From: Hymenobacter metallilatus
GTDB taxonomy: Bacteria > Bacteroidota > Bacteroidia > Cytophagales > Hymenobacteraceae
DNA: 64,000 bases
Assembly (NCBI RefSeq): GCF_003944705.1
Contig: NZ_RWIS01000001.1
Span: 620,001-684,000, forward strand
Direction: 5' to 3'
The position numbers and the translations under genes were made by a program. Below, piece after piece: positions 52,414 through 61,214 of this stretch. Each line of letters opens with the position of its first letter. The first letter of the stretch is position 1. The notes under the pieces are model-generated. The model was not told the DNA's origin. It saw nothing but the letters and a program-made list of their open reading frames with translations, and made no database searches.

Positions 52414-52704
52414 CTGACCTGATGCAGGGTAAGTTAACTGCAAGAGCCGATTGGCCTTGTCACTTGGTTAAATCCTGTTTTTTACCTGAGTGATACCGTT
52501 GCTTTTCACCCCATTGTTCAAAACTTTGGTATCGGTCAGTGAGTTACGAAAAAAGTAACCTGCCGGATTGGACTTTCTGGTCGGTTCTCTCGTATCTTCG
52601 GAGGAGGAATTGACTTTTACCGCGAATCATCTGACACCGTTCTGCAAAAACCGCCCCACGGCCAAGCAGGGTCCGATTCCTTACTCCGCAACCGCTACCA
52701 ACCA

Positions 52705-54156
52705 ATGGCCTATAGATCTACTCTCACTGCTGCCCTGATCTGGGCCGGGTTGCTGGCCGCCCCGCTATTGGGGCAGGCCCAAGGAACCGTCATTCTCACC
52801 GGGAAAGTGAGTGGCCGCACCGCCGACACAGTGGCCGTATCGGTGCGCGAGAACCCCTTGGATATTAAAGAGCAGATTACCTACGCCCGCCTCGACAGCA
52901 AGGGCGAGTTCCGGCTGGCCCTCACGGTAAATGGCCCCACCCGCGCCGACCTGGTATACGGCGACGATGTGACGGATATGTTTCTGGAGCCGGGCAACCA
53001 GCTGGAAGTTCGATTTAAAGGTAACGACCTGGCATCTTCCGTGCGCTACAAAGGCAAAGGAGCGGAAGCCAATACCTTCATGTCCGAAATGGACGATAAG
53101 TTTGTGGAGAATGATGGCTTTCAGGTGCTCCCTGACAACATTATGCTCTACGAGTCGCCGTTTCTCTCCTTTCTGGACTACCGCCGCAAAGAGGAAAACA
53201 AATTTCTGGAGGAGGGAGGCGAGGGCCTGACTCAGGCGTTCAAAAACTACATCAAGGCCGAAATTGACTACAGCTACGCCAACGACCGGCTCACCTTTCA
53301 GGACCTACGCGAGCAGGTAGTAGCCACCGAGGGCCGCCTGAAAATGACGCCCAGCTACTACAGCTTTCTGGAAGATAAAAGCCTGATAAACAACCCAACG
53401 GCTGTGCAGAGCGAGATGTACCAGGAGTTTCTGCTCAACTACATTCACTACCTGGCCCTAACCAGCGGCAAACAGCGCTCCGACCCCGATTTTTACCAGG
53501 TCTGCTACGACATGGCCAAGAAGCAGCTGACTGGTCCGGCGCAGCCCATCATTATGGGACGGGTATTGAAGGAGTCGTTCCGGTTTGGGCATGTGAAGCA
53601 GTCGGCAGCTATGCTGGAAGATTTCCGGTCGGTGGATGGCAAAAATGAGTTCTACCCCCTGCTGAAACAGGATTTCGATACGCACAAAGCCTTTGCCATT
53701 GGCTCGCCGGCCCCTGATTTCCGGCTGGTGTCCTCCACCGGCGACACCGTGAGCCTCAAGCAGTTTGCGGGCAAACTAGTGTACGTGAACTTCTGGCGCA
53801 CCACCAGCGGCCTGGCCCTGCGCGACCTGCCCTACGAAACAGAGCTGGCCAAAAAATTTGAGGGCAAGAACATCGTGTTTCTGAACATTGCCCTCGACGA
53901 AAACGAAGGCGCCTGGAAGCAGCTGGTTATCAGCAAGAAGCTGCCCGGTGTGCACGTGCGTACTGCCGGTGGTATGCGCTCCGCCGTGGCCCGGGCCTAT
54001 GCCATTCAGGATGTGCCCAGCTACTTCCTGCTGGCCGAAGATGGCACCTTCCTCAACACCAAGCCCAAGCGCCTAAGCAGCCGCGCCGCCGTGGACGAAA
54101 TCAAGGAGTCGTTTGGTAAGGCCAATACCTACAGCAGCACGCTGCCGGGGCGGTAA
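52705..54156 (+). CDS. TlpA/thioredoxin-fold protein without CxxC
   Basis: 483 residues. Signal peptide (about 1-26), an N-terminal DUF4369-like beta domain (VILTGKVSGRTADTVAV), a helical middle and a C-terminal AhpC/TSA-type domain (SPAPDFRLVSSTGDTVSLKQFAGKLVYVNFW). Where redox members have WCxxC, this one has FWRTTSGLAL, so disulfide exchange is unlikely. Possibly structural or chaperone-like. Confidence 0.85.
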   Translation: MAYRSTLTAALIWAGLLAAPLLGQAQGTVILTGKVSGRTADTVAVSVRENPLDIKEQITYARLDSKGEFRLALTVNGPTRADLVYGDDVTDMFLEPGNQLEVRFKGNDLASSVRYKGKGAEANTFMSEMDDKFVENDGFQVLPDNIMLYESPFLSFLDYRRKEENKFLEEGGEGLTQAFKNYIKAEIDYSYANDRLTFQDLREQVVATEGRLKMTPSYYSFLEDKSLINNPTAVQSEMYQEFLLNYIHYLALTSGKQRSDPDFYQVCYDMAKKQLTGPAQPIIMGRVLKESFRFGHVKQSAAMLEDFRSVDGKNEFYPLLKQDFDTHKAFAIGSPAPDFRLVSSTGDTVSLKQFAGKLVYVNFWRTTSGLALRDLPYETELAKKFEGKNIVFLNIALDENEGAWKQLVISKKLPGVHVRTAGGMRSAVARAYAIQDVPSYFLLAEDGTFLNTKPKRLSSRAAVDEIKESFGKANTYSSTLPGR

Positions 54157-54229
54157 CACCTCCTACCTGCCTGGCCGCGCCCCGGCTCCGATGTCCCGCT
54201 TTCCGCAGGCGGTATCGGGGCCGGGGCGC

Positions 54230-54237
54230 TACCTTTG
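54230..54237 (+). promoter_or_regulatory. Candidate -7 box (TACCTTTG) for the epimerase gene
   Basis: A perfect TAnnTTTG, 33 nt ahead of ATG 54270. No TTG at -33. Confidence 0.45.
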
Positions 54238-54269
54238 GCGGCATACTGCTACATTCCCTCCCCGAGATT

Positions 54270-55109
54270 ATGCGCATTGTGGTAACGGGTTCCAGCGGCC
54301 GGATCGGTCAGGAAATTGTGCGCCAGCTGCAGCCCACCCACCAGGTAACCGGCCTCGATATCCGCCCCGGCCCCACCACCCACGTTTGCGGCAACCTGAC
54401 CGATCAGGCCCTGGTGACGCGGCTGCTGACCGGGACCGAGGCCGTTATTCACACGGCCGCCCTGCACGCGCCCCACATTGATAAGTACAGCAAGTCAGAT
54501 TTCGTGGAGGTGAACGTTAGGGGCACGCTGCACCTGCTGGAAGCTGCCGTGACGCAAGGCGTGCAGCGGTTGGTGCTCACCAGCTCCACCTCCGTGTACG
54601 GGCACGCCCTGGAAACGCCCGGCGCGGCCACCTGGGTGACGGAGGAGCTGACGCCCCGCCCCCGCGACATTTACGACATTACCAAGCTGGCGGCCGAGGA
54701 GCTGTGCCGGCATTTTGCGGCCACCACCCACCTCCAGACCCGGGTGCTGCGCACTTCGCGCTTTTGGGAAGAGCCCTGGCCCGACCGGGCCGTGTACCGC
54801 CTGTACCGGGGCCTGGACGTGCGCGACGCGGCTCGGGCCCATGTGCTGGCCGTGGAAAATGGACAGCTGGCATTCGGGCTGTATAACATTTCGGCCCGGC
54901 CCGACTTTGTAGCCCCGGAAGCTGCCGAGCTGTACACCAACGCGGCGGCCGTGGTAGCCCGGCATTACCCCCAGGCCGCGGCCGTGTTTGCCCGCCGCAG
55001 CTGGCCGTTACCCAGCTGCATCGACCGGGTGTACTGTATTGATAAAGCCCAGGCGGAACTCCATTACCAGCCAGAATACAACTTCGCCGAGCTGCTGGCG
55101 ACGCTGTAA
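54270..55109 (+). CDS. NAD-dependent epimerase/dehydratase family
   Basis: 279 residues, extended SDR: NAD motif VTGSSGRIGQEIV (residues 4-16), a Ser-rich LTSSTSVYG and catalytic DIYDITKLAAEEL (Tyr-x3-Lys). Acts on a nucleotide sugar or related substrate; the exact one is unknown. Confidence 0.88.
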   Translation: MRIVVTGSSGRIGQEIVRQLQPTHQVTGLDIRPGPTTHVCGNLTDQALVTRLLTGTEAVIHTAALHAPHIDKYSKSDFVEVNVRGTLHLLEAAVTQGVQRLVLTSSTSVYGHALETPGAATWVTEELTPRPRDIYDITKLAAEELCRHFAATTHLQTRVLRTSRFWEEPWPDRAVYRLYRGLDVRDAARAHVLAVENGQLAFGLYNISARPDFVAPEAAELYTNAAAVVARHYPQAAAVFARRSWPLPSCIDRVYCIDKAQAELHYQPEYNFAELLATL

Positions 55110-55341
55110 GCTTCTTCCTTTTCGACAGAGCAAGTGCTGCTTCGAAAAAGCCGTACCTGGCCGCTTGCACAACTCCCTCTGTTCCAGCACTACTGTTCGC
55201 CGTAGTCTGTGCCGAAGTATAACATTGCGTTTGTGCGGCGGAGCGCGTAGCTTGGCCGCACCACTCTGCTATTTCCTATTGCTATAGTCCCCTGCACTGG
55301 CAGGCTGATTCCATCCTTCCACTTTTTATCCCGTTTCGCTA

Positions 55342-55887
55342 ATGAAACTCATCCGTTCACCGCTCTACTTGGCGCTGGCCCTGCTTACGCAGTGTAGCAG
55401 CTGCAAGGACCACGACCCCAGCCCGGAGCAGCAGCTGCCCCCCGCCACCCAGACCGGGGCCAACACCTTCGGCTGCCTCATCAACGGCCAAGCCTACCTG
55501 CCGGCCGGCTATGACGGTACTAGTAACTATGCCGTGCTCTACGACCCGGGATATAATGGGGGAACTCTTGATATCCGAACATATAACGCAGCTGGCAATA
55601 ACGACCAATATCTATCTGTGAGTAGTGATGGAGTTAATCAGGTGCGTACTTATTCAATGAACGGCTCTTCCTCCTCTGTGGGATTTTATTTCAGAGATGC
55701 TGCCCACTCCACGTCTTGCGCACTAATTAACACCAGTGACAACAGTATTTATCGCAAAGGCTCGCTGACGATAACGCGCCTGGATTTGCAAGCCGGCATT
55801 ATTTCGGGCACGTTCGAAGCGAAGTTGGCTAAGCCCGGCTGCGACACCGTGCGCATTACGCAGGGCCGCTTCGACAAGAAGTTATAG
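55342..55887 (+). CDS. Hypothetical lipoprotein (DUF6252-like)
   Basis: 181 residues. Lipobox-like TQCSSC (Cys about 18-21), then NTFGCLINGQAYLP, a pattern of DUF6252 proteins in Bacteroidota, and IISGTFEAKL near the end. Codon use in the middle is more AT-rich than its neighbours. Function unknown. Confidence 0.7.
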   Translation: MKLIRSPLYLALALLTQCSSCKDHDPSPEQQLPPATQTGANTFGCLINGQAYLPAGYDGTSNYAVLYDPGYNGGTLDIRTYNAAGNNDQYLSVSSDGVNQVRTYSMNGSSSSVGFYFRDAAHSTSCALINTSDNSIYRKGSLTITRLDLQAGIISGTFEAKLAKPGCDTVRITQGRFDKKL

Positions 55888-55913
55888 TCCAGCTTTCTAC
55901 ACTCTCCCATTCC

Positions 55914-56505
55914 ATGCGACATCTTATCCTCTGTTTGTTGCGTAGGGGCTCCTGAACTGGCTATGCTGGCAGGCCCCTCTTCGCTGGATGGGTGCGACAC
56001 CGCTCCGCAACCGTATAGTATTCAGAACTACGACCCGGCCTTCACCTATACGGTTACCTCCAGCGGCTCGGTCCGGCACCTGTTCGATGCCACTACGGGT
56101 GAGCTGTCGGTGCGCACTAACGGCCGCACCACCGGTCCGGGCCAGCTAACGGTGCGGGCCGCCAACAGCTGCGGCAGCAGCAGCCGCACAGTTTCTATCT
56201 CCGTTTCGGCCTGCACCACCTACCGCTACACCGTGTACCCCAACCCGGCTCAGGAAGAGGTAACCGTGGCGGACGAGCCGACGGCCGCCCGCTCCGTCTC
56301 CGCCTCGGCTACGACAGCCAGTCATGGCACGACCCCCGAGTTTGAGGTTACGCTCTACAATGGGCAGGGCCAGCCCGTACACCAGGGTCGCAGCCAGGGC
56401 CGTCGGTTCCGCCTGAGCCTGCACCAGTTCCCGGCCGGACTGTACCAACTGCATGTAGGCCAGGGCACACAAGTAGAACGCCATACGCTACAGGTTACGC
56501 ATTGA
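55914..56505 (+). pseudogene. Remnant of a type IX-sorted surface protein
   Basis: A short start MRHLILCLLRRGS (55914-55955, stop TGA) looks like the beginning of a signal peptide; a second frame (180 residues, 55963-56505) continues with an Ig/PKD-like segment and a C-terminal sorting domain (YTVYPNPAQEEVTVADEP ... QVERHTLQVTH). The two frames differ, so a frameshift and perhaps a deletion have broken one gene. If translated alone the second frame would lack a signal peptide. Confidence 0.65.
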
Positions 56506-56606
56506 TAAGTTTAGTTTTCATCGTTAGAGCCCTGCTTTAGCTACCAGTAAAACGGTAAACTGAAGCAGGGCCTTGCTGTTGTAGGCACTACCAGTTCCTA
56601 CCGCCG

Positions 56607-56614
56607 TACCTTTA
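56607..56614 (+). promoter_or_regulatory. Candidate -7 box (TACCTTTA) for the radical SAM gene
   Basis: TACCTTTA ends 9 nt before ATG 56623, again with almost no leader. Confidence 0.35.
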
Positions 56615-56622
56615 GCCACCAC

Positions 56623-57645
56623 ATGGCCACTATCCTCACCGACGCACTTAACTTCCTGTCGAAAGCTACGCCCGGCCGCCTCTGGAACGGGGCGCAGGTG
56701 GTGGGTGGCTATGCCCTGAGTAAGCTCACGGGCAAGGCCCGGCACTGGGGGCTGCCGGTGGCCCTGAGCTTCGAGCCTACTACCAGCTGCAACCTGCGCT
56801 GCCCCGAGTGTCCCAGCGGCCTCCGCTCCTTCACGCGGCCCACCGGTATGCTGCCTGATGCACTGTTCAAAAAAACCATCGACGAAGTAGCCTCCCGGCT
56901 TTGGTACCTGATTTTCTATTTTCAGGGCGAGCCGTATCTGCACCCCAATTTCCTGGACATGGTGCAGTACGCTTCCGGCAAGGGTATTTACACGGCCACC
57001 AGCACCAACGCCCACTACCTTACCGATGCCAATGCCCGCCGCACCGTGGAAAGCGGGCTGGACCGGCTGATTATTTCCCTGGATGGCACTACCCAGGAGG
57101 TATACCAGCAGTATCGGGTGGGTGGCAAGCTGGACAAAGTGCTGGAAGGCACCCGTAACCTGTTGAAGTGGCGGCGGGAGCTCAAAAGCCAGACCCCGCG
57201 GGTGGTGTTCCAGTTCTTGGTAGTGCGCCCCAACGAGCACCAGATTGCCGAGGCCCAGGCGCTGGCCCGGGAGCTGGGCGTGGACGACGTGTGGTTTAAA
57301 ACGGCCCAGATTTACGATTATCACAACGGCAGCCCCCTCATACCTACCATCGACTATTACTCGCGCTACGAAAACAACCCGGACGGCACCTGGAGCATCA
57401 AAAACCGCCTGCTCAACCACTGCTGGAAGATGTGGCACAGCTGCGTAATCACCTGGGATGGGCTGGTGGTTCCCTGCTGCTTCGATAAGGATGCCGAATA
57501 CCGCCTCGGCGACCTGCAAACCCAAACCTTCCGCCAGCTCTGGCACGGGGCCAAATACCGCAACTTCCGCAGCGCCCTGCTCAAAGGCCGCGACCAGATA
57601 GACATGTGCCGCAACTGCACCGAAGGCACCAAGGTGTGGGGGTAG
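56623..57645 (+). CDS. Radical SAM/SPASM enzyme
   Basis: 340 residues. The [4Fe-4S] motif TTSCNLRCPECPSG (Cys-x3-Cys-x2-Cys, about residues 53-60). A C-terminal SPASM-like set of cysteines (CWKMWHSC, VPCCFDKD, CRNCTEG) probably binds extra clusters. Such enzymes modify peptides or other substrates; no precursor peptide was found nearby. The stop is followed by a repeat arm. Confidence 0.9.
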   Translation: MATILTDALNFLSKATPGRLWNGAQVVGGYALSKLTGKARHWGLPVALSFEPTTSCNLRCPECPSGLRSFTRPTGMLPDALFKKTIDEVASRLWYLIFYFQGEPYLHPNFLDMVQYASGKGIYTATSTNAHYLTDANARRTVESGLDRLIISLDGTTQEVYQQYRVGGKLDKVLEGTRNLLKWRRELKSQTPRVVFQFLVVRPNEHQIAEAQALARELGVDDVWFKTAQIYDYHNGSPLIPTIDYYSRYENNPDGTWSIKNRLLNHCWKMWHSCVITWDGLVVPCCFDKDAEYRLGDLQTQTFRQLWHGAKYRNFRSALLKGRDQIDMCRNCTEGTKVWG

Positions 57646-57680
57646 CAGTGAATTTGTAAAGTGGTGAAATGGTGAATGAG
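57646..57680. repeat. Single repeat arm
   Basis: GTGAATTTGTAAAGTGGTGAAATG follows the radical SAM stop. No facing arm. Confidence 0.7.
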
Positions 57681-57730
57681 CCAGACCACTTATCTTAACC
57701 GCTACCTCACCGCTTGCTACTCGTTATCCT

Positions 57731-58342
57731 ATGTTTTCGGCTACGCGCATCACGACCATCCGCAAAAGCAAAGGCTTGTCGCAGGAAGTGCTGGCCGAGC
57801 AGTCGGGGGTGAGCCTGCGTACCATTCAGCGGGTGGAGCAGGGCGAAACTGAGCCGCGCGGCTACACCCTGCAGGCTCTGGCCCAGGCCTTGGATGTGCC
57901 GCTGGAAGCGTTCCGGATACAGCCGGAGCCGGCCGCCCCCACTCCACCCGCGCCCCCGCTCCCGGCCCCAGCCGCCCTCCCCTCCGACCCCGATTTTCTG
58001 CAGCTGCTGAACCTGAGTGCCCTGAGCTTTCTGGTACTGCCCCTGCTGAACATTCTGGTGCCGTGGTGGCTGTGGCGGGCCCGGCGCCACCGCACGGCGC
58101 ACGTAGCGGAGGTGGGCCGCCGGGTACTGGGCTTCCAGATTTTGTGGCAGGTGGGCAGCTTCTTCGCCTTCATGCTAGTGGTAGTAGTACAGCTGCTGAT
58201 GGCTGGTTCGCACCGCCTGTTTTTTCCGGGTATTTACCTCGCCCTGGTGGTGCTCACCTACGGTTTTAACGTGGCCATGGTAGCGTACTATGCCATGCAG
58301 CTGCGCAAGGGCAACCTGGCTATCTACCCAACCCGACTATAA
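57731..58342 (+). CDS. XRE-family regulator with membrane tail
   Basis: 203 residues. Helix-turn-helix ITTIRKSKGLSQEVLAEQSGVSLRTIQRVEQG (about residues 7-38), a Pro/Ala linker and a membrane domain with three or four helices similar to DUF4870. It may be a membrane-bound regulator; target unknown. Confidence 0.85.
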   Translation: MFSATRITTIRKSKGLSQEVLAEQSGVSLRTIQRVEQGETEPRGYTLQALAQALDVPLEAFRIQPEPAAPTPPAPPLPAPAALPSDPDFLQLLNLSALSFLVLPLLNILVPWWLWRARRHRTAHVAEVGRRVLGFQILWQVGSFFAFMLVVVVQLLMAGSHRLFFPGIYLALVVLTYGFNVAMVAYYAMQLRKGNLAIYPTRL

Positions 58343-58474
58343 ACCACAGCATCATAAATCCTTTATCTACAGATAATTAGGTGTAATGACGGGGAAATGA
58401 CGGAGAAATGGCGCAGGGCCGAGTGGTGGTATGCCTCACTTTTGGTGACATCAACTACCTGGCCCTGCCCTGTT

Positions 58475-59449
58475 ATGAAAATCCTCTTTAAAGTTCTCCT
58501 GGCCGTTGTTGTACTTCTGGTGCTGAGCGGTATTGGCGGCTACTTCTACGCTCGGCGGGCGTTTGCGCCCCCGGCCAACCAGCTCACCATTACGGGCCTG
58601 CCAGCGGCTACCCCATTTACCTGGCTTGGCGATACAGCCGTTACCCCAGCCCGGCCCCACGCCGTACTGCTGGTGCCAGTCCGGCTGGCCGGCTGCCCCC
58701 GCACCTGCTATCTGCAGTTTGATACCGGGGCTCCGTATACTTTGTTCTACGCCAATCCGCTGGCGGCGCTGCGGGCAGCTTATCCGGCCACCCAAAATGC
58801 CCTACTGCCCCAGCACGATACGCTCCGGGCCGTACGGTTCGGGTTGGGCAACGCGCAGGTAGCAGTAGCCAAAGCGCCGGTGCTGCGTTACGGTGCCGCC
58901 ACCCTGCCGGCTGACAGTACTGCTCCGTTTATCATCGGCTCGTTGGGGGCCGATGTGCTGGTGAAACAGGCGTTGGCTATCGACTTTCCCCGGCAGCGCT
59001 TTAGCCTGTACTCCCGGTTGCCCGACAGCCTGACACAGCGGGCCCAGTTTACGCGGCTCAGTTTCGATAACCGCCGGGTGCTGGTGCAGGCTACCGTGCA
59101 GCAGGATCAGCAGAACTACCTCTTCGACTCGGGCAGCAGTGCGTTTTCTCTGCTTACCAACCAGGCCAAATGGCAGCAGCTGGCTACACCGGCTGCTACA
59201 CCCAGCGTATCGGGCGTAAACTCCTGGGGCAAAACCCTCAGGGCCCATACGGTAGCCTCAGCGGCCACTTTGCGCATTGGCACGCAGGCGCTGCCGCTCC
59301 GCTCCGTTACGTACATCGAAAACGTGAGCTTCTGGCAGCGGGTCCTGATGCAGATTTCGGGTATGGGCGGGATGCTGGGCAATGAGGCCTTCACGCGGCA
59401 CACGGTATTGCTCGATACTCAGGGAGGCCGTTTTGGGGTGGTGCAATAG
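58475..59449 (+). CDS. Retropepsin-like aspartic protease, membrane-anchored
   Basis: 324 residues from ATG 58475. N-terminal membrane helix (about 5-25). Two Asp-Thr/Ser-Gly motifs, YLQFDTGAPYTLF (about 84) and YLFDSGSSAFSLL (about 216), as in two-lobed aspartic proteases. Faces the periplasm if the N-terminus is inside. The upstream extension to 58397 is not coding-like. Confidence 0.78.
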   Translation: MKILFKVLLAVVVLLVLSGIGGYFYARRAFAPPANQLTITGLPAATPFTWLGDTAVTPARPHAVLLVPVRLAGCPRTCYLQFDTGAPYTLFYANPLAALRAAYPATQNALLPQHDTLRAVRFGLGNAQVAVAKAPVLRYGAATLPADSTAPFIIGSLGADVLVKQALAIDFPRQRFSLYSRLPDSLTQRAQFTRLSFDNRRVLVQATVQQDQQNYLFDSGSSAFSLLTNQAKWQQLATPAATPSVSGVNSWGKTLRAHTVASAATLRIGTQALPLRSVTYIENVSFWQRVLMQISGMGGMLGNEAFTRHTVLLDTQGGRFGVVQ

Positions 59450-59471
59450 CCTCTCAATTCTCCCAAAGACA

Positions 59472-59508
59472 AAAATGCGCTCCGAACGAATTCGGAGCGC
59501 ATTTTTTA
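59472..59508. terminator. Bidirectional terminator
   Basis: AAATGCGCTCCGAA pairs with TTCGGAGCGCATTT around CGAA, then T-rich. Between convergent genes. Confidence 0.88.
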
Positions 59509-59526
59509 TTAAGTAGGCCCGGAGGA

Positions 59527-59868
59527 CTACCGGTGCTTCTTGTCGAGGTTTTTTCCCAGGTCTTCTACTTGCTTGAGAAAGTCCAGCGCGTCGGTGTCGC
59601 CGTAGGTGCCGTAAGCGGAGGAAATGGTACCCCGTACGCCATCAGTGGTTTCCAGGGCATACAAGATGGACATATCATCCGGGTTACTCTCTCCCTCGAA
59701 GCGGTAAAAATCCACAATGGTTACCTCGTTGGGTCCGTAACTTTTGTCCCGGTCGGTATCCAGGGTATGCAAGCGGCCATCCGTCACGCGGAAGTCGGCC
59801 GTGAAGCCCTCTTTATTCAGTTTGCGCTCCACATTTACAAGAGTGCGTTCTTCTTCTTTGTCCTGCAT
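59527..59868 (-). CDS. Hypothetical protein (wrongly named PRPP synthetase family)
   Basis: 113 residues with IVDFYRFEGESNPDDMSILYALETTDGVRGTISSAYGTYGD. Similar Bacteroidota proteins are often labelled phosphoribosylpyrophosphate synthetase, but no such motifs (PRPP-binding) are visible. Soluble, function unknown. Confidence 0.72.
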   Translation of the reverse strand: MQDKEEERTLVNVERKLNKEGFTADFRVTDGRLHTLDTDRDKSYGPNEVTIVDFYRFEGESNPDDMSILYALETTDGVRGTISSAYGTYGDTDALDFLKQVEDLGKNLDKKHR

Positions 59869-59929
59869 GGCGAGGGGTGTTTTAGGGAATAGGAAGGAAT
59901 GCGGTCCGGAAGGATGATACGGTAGCCAC

Positions 59930-59972
59930 GAAAAGCCCCCGTGCCGGGCTATACGTAGCCGGTACGGGGGCG
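59930..59972 (-). terminator. Possible terminator after the FeoB-associated gene
   Basis: GCCCCCGTGCCGG pairs with CCGGTACGGGGGC (one mismatch). On the minus strand it is followed by TTTTCG. Confidence 0.6.
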
Positions 59973-60003
59973 GGTTATATCCGGAGGCAAGAATATTGCG
60001 CCG

Positions 60004-60204
60004 TTAGGCTTTGGCACCTTCACGAGCCTCAGCCAACTCAATGGTGCGCTGCAGGCGGTCAACATCAATAACGGAGCAGGCCCCACCGCAGCCTTTAGCA
60101 CAGGCCGCCTGATCTTTGGAAAACCAGGCCCGCCAGAAAATCCGGCCTACATACCAGACCGCGCCGGCAAACAACAGGGCAATGATGAGATACTGTATCC
60201 ACAT
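60004..60204 (-). CDS. FeoB-associated Cys-rich membrane protein
   Basis: 66 residues from ATG 60204. One membrane helix (about residues 5-23), then Cys-rich CAKGCGGACSV, as in the small FeoB-associated family. No feoA/feoB in this window, so the link with ferrous iron uptake is only by family. Confidence 0.75.
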   Translation of the reverse strand: MWIQYLIIALLFAGAVWYVGRIFWRAWFSKDQAACAKGCGGACSVIDVDRLQRTIELAEAREGAKA

Positions 60205-60266
60205 GATGCTCACAAAACTACGACGGAGCCCGGAAAGTTTACTGGCGGGGCATCCTAACTCCTTCA

Positions 60267-60355
60267 CTGTCATCCTGAGCGCAGCGAAGGACCTTATTAC
60301 ATTTGAGTAGTTCGTTCTGGTATGATAAGGTCCTTCGCGCTGCTCAGGATGACAG
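60267..60355. repeat. Inverted repeat, GTCATCCTGAGC family
   Basis: 31-nt arms (60267-60297 and 60325-60355) with a few mismatches around TACATTTGAGTAGTTCG. The right arm ends 8 bp before the phosphatase stop. Confidence 0.9.
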
Positions 60356-60362
60356 CTTTTTT

Positions 60363-61166
60363 CTATTCGGCTTCGTTCCAGAACTCCCGAATGGTAGCCT
60401 GCATTTCCTGGTGTACCAGGCCGTTGCTGGCCACCACCTGCCGGCCCGAGAGCGGGTCGCCGTCCTGCAGGAACTCCGTTACCCGCCCCCCGGCCTCGCG
60501 CACCAGCAGGATGCCGGCGGCCACGTCGTAGGAGTTGAGGTTGAACTCGAAGAAGCCCTCGAAGCGGCCAGCGGCTACGTAAGCCAGGTCGGCGGCGGCG
60601 GAGCCTACGCGGCGCACCCCGTGGGAGCGGCGCATGAAGGAGCCCAGCACCTGTAGGTAGTCATCCATCAGCTCGAACTTGGTGTAGGGGAAGCCGGTGG
60701 CAATGAGGCTGTTGTTCAGATCAGGCACATCGGAAACGTGGATGGGCAGCTCATTGCAGAACGCCCCGGCTCCTTTAGCGGCCCGGAAACACTCGTCGCG
60801 CACCACCTCGTACACCACGCCGGCCACCAGCTCCTGGCCCTTCACCAGGCCCACGCTCACGCAGTATACCGGTAGGCCGTGCACAAAGTTGGTGGTGCCA
60901 TCCAGGGGGTCGATAATCCAGTTGTACTCCTCGGCCCGGTCGGCGCCTTCCGTGCCTTCTTCGGTGATAAAGCCGGCCTCGGGCAGCACCTCGCGCAGGC
61001 CGGCTACCAGCAGCTTCTCGGTTTCCTTGTCCACGTACGACACCAGGTCGTGCACGCCCTTTAGCTCAATGTGGCTGCGGTTGAAGGTGGCCGCCTCCTG
61101 GCGAATAAACTGGCCCGCGTGGCGCGTTACGGCTGCCAGTTGAAAGCTGAGTTGATTGTAGTCCAT
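60363..61166 (-). CDS. Inositol monophosphatase family protein
   Basis: 267 residues. Metal site FITEEGTEG (Glu-Glu about 68-69) and IIDPLDGTTNFVHG (about 86-99), and a second site near AADLAYVAAGRFEGFFE. Mg-dependent dephosphorylation of inositol phosphate or a related sugar phosphate. Confidence 0.93.
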   Translation of the reverse strand: MDYNQLSFQLAAVTRHAGQFIRQEAATFNRSHIELKGVHDLVSYVDKETEKLLVAGLREVLPEAGFITEEGTEGADRAEEYNWIIDPLDGTTNFVHGLPVYCVSVGLVKGQELVAGVVYEVVRDECFRAAKGAGAFCNELPIHVSDVPDLNNSLIATGFPYTKFELMDDYLQVLGSFMRRSHGVRRVGSAAADLAYVAAGRFEGFFEFNLNSYDVAAGILLVREAGGRVTEFLQDGDPLSGRQVVASNGLVHQEMQATIREFWNEAE

Positions 61167-61214
61167 GCAATTATTCGTGTTGATTCATGCTGACCGAAGT
61201 CGAAGCAGAACATT

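Noticed and set aside
56524..57546. 340-codon minus-strand frame
   Set aside because: Antisense to the radical SAM gene, which has the CxxxCxxC motif.
59527..59868. Phosphoribosylpyrophosphate synthetase
   Set aside because: 113 residues without PRPP-binding or ATP-binding motifs; the name in this family appears to be a propagated mislabel.
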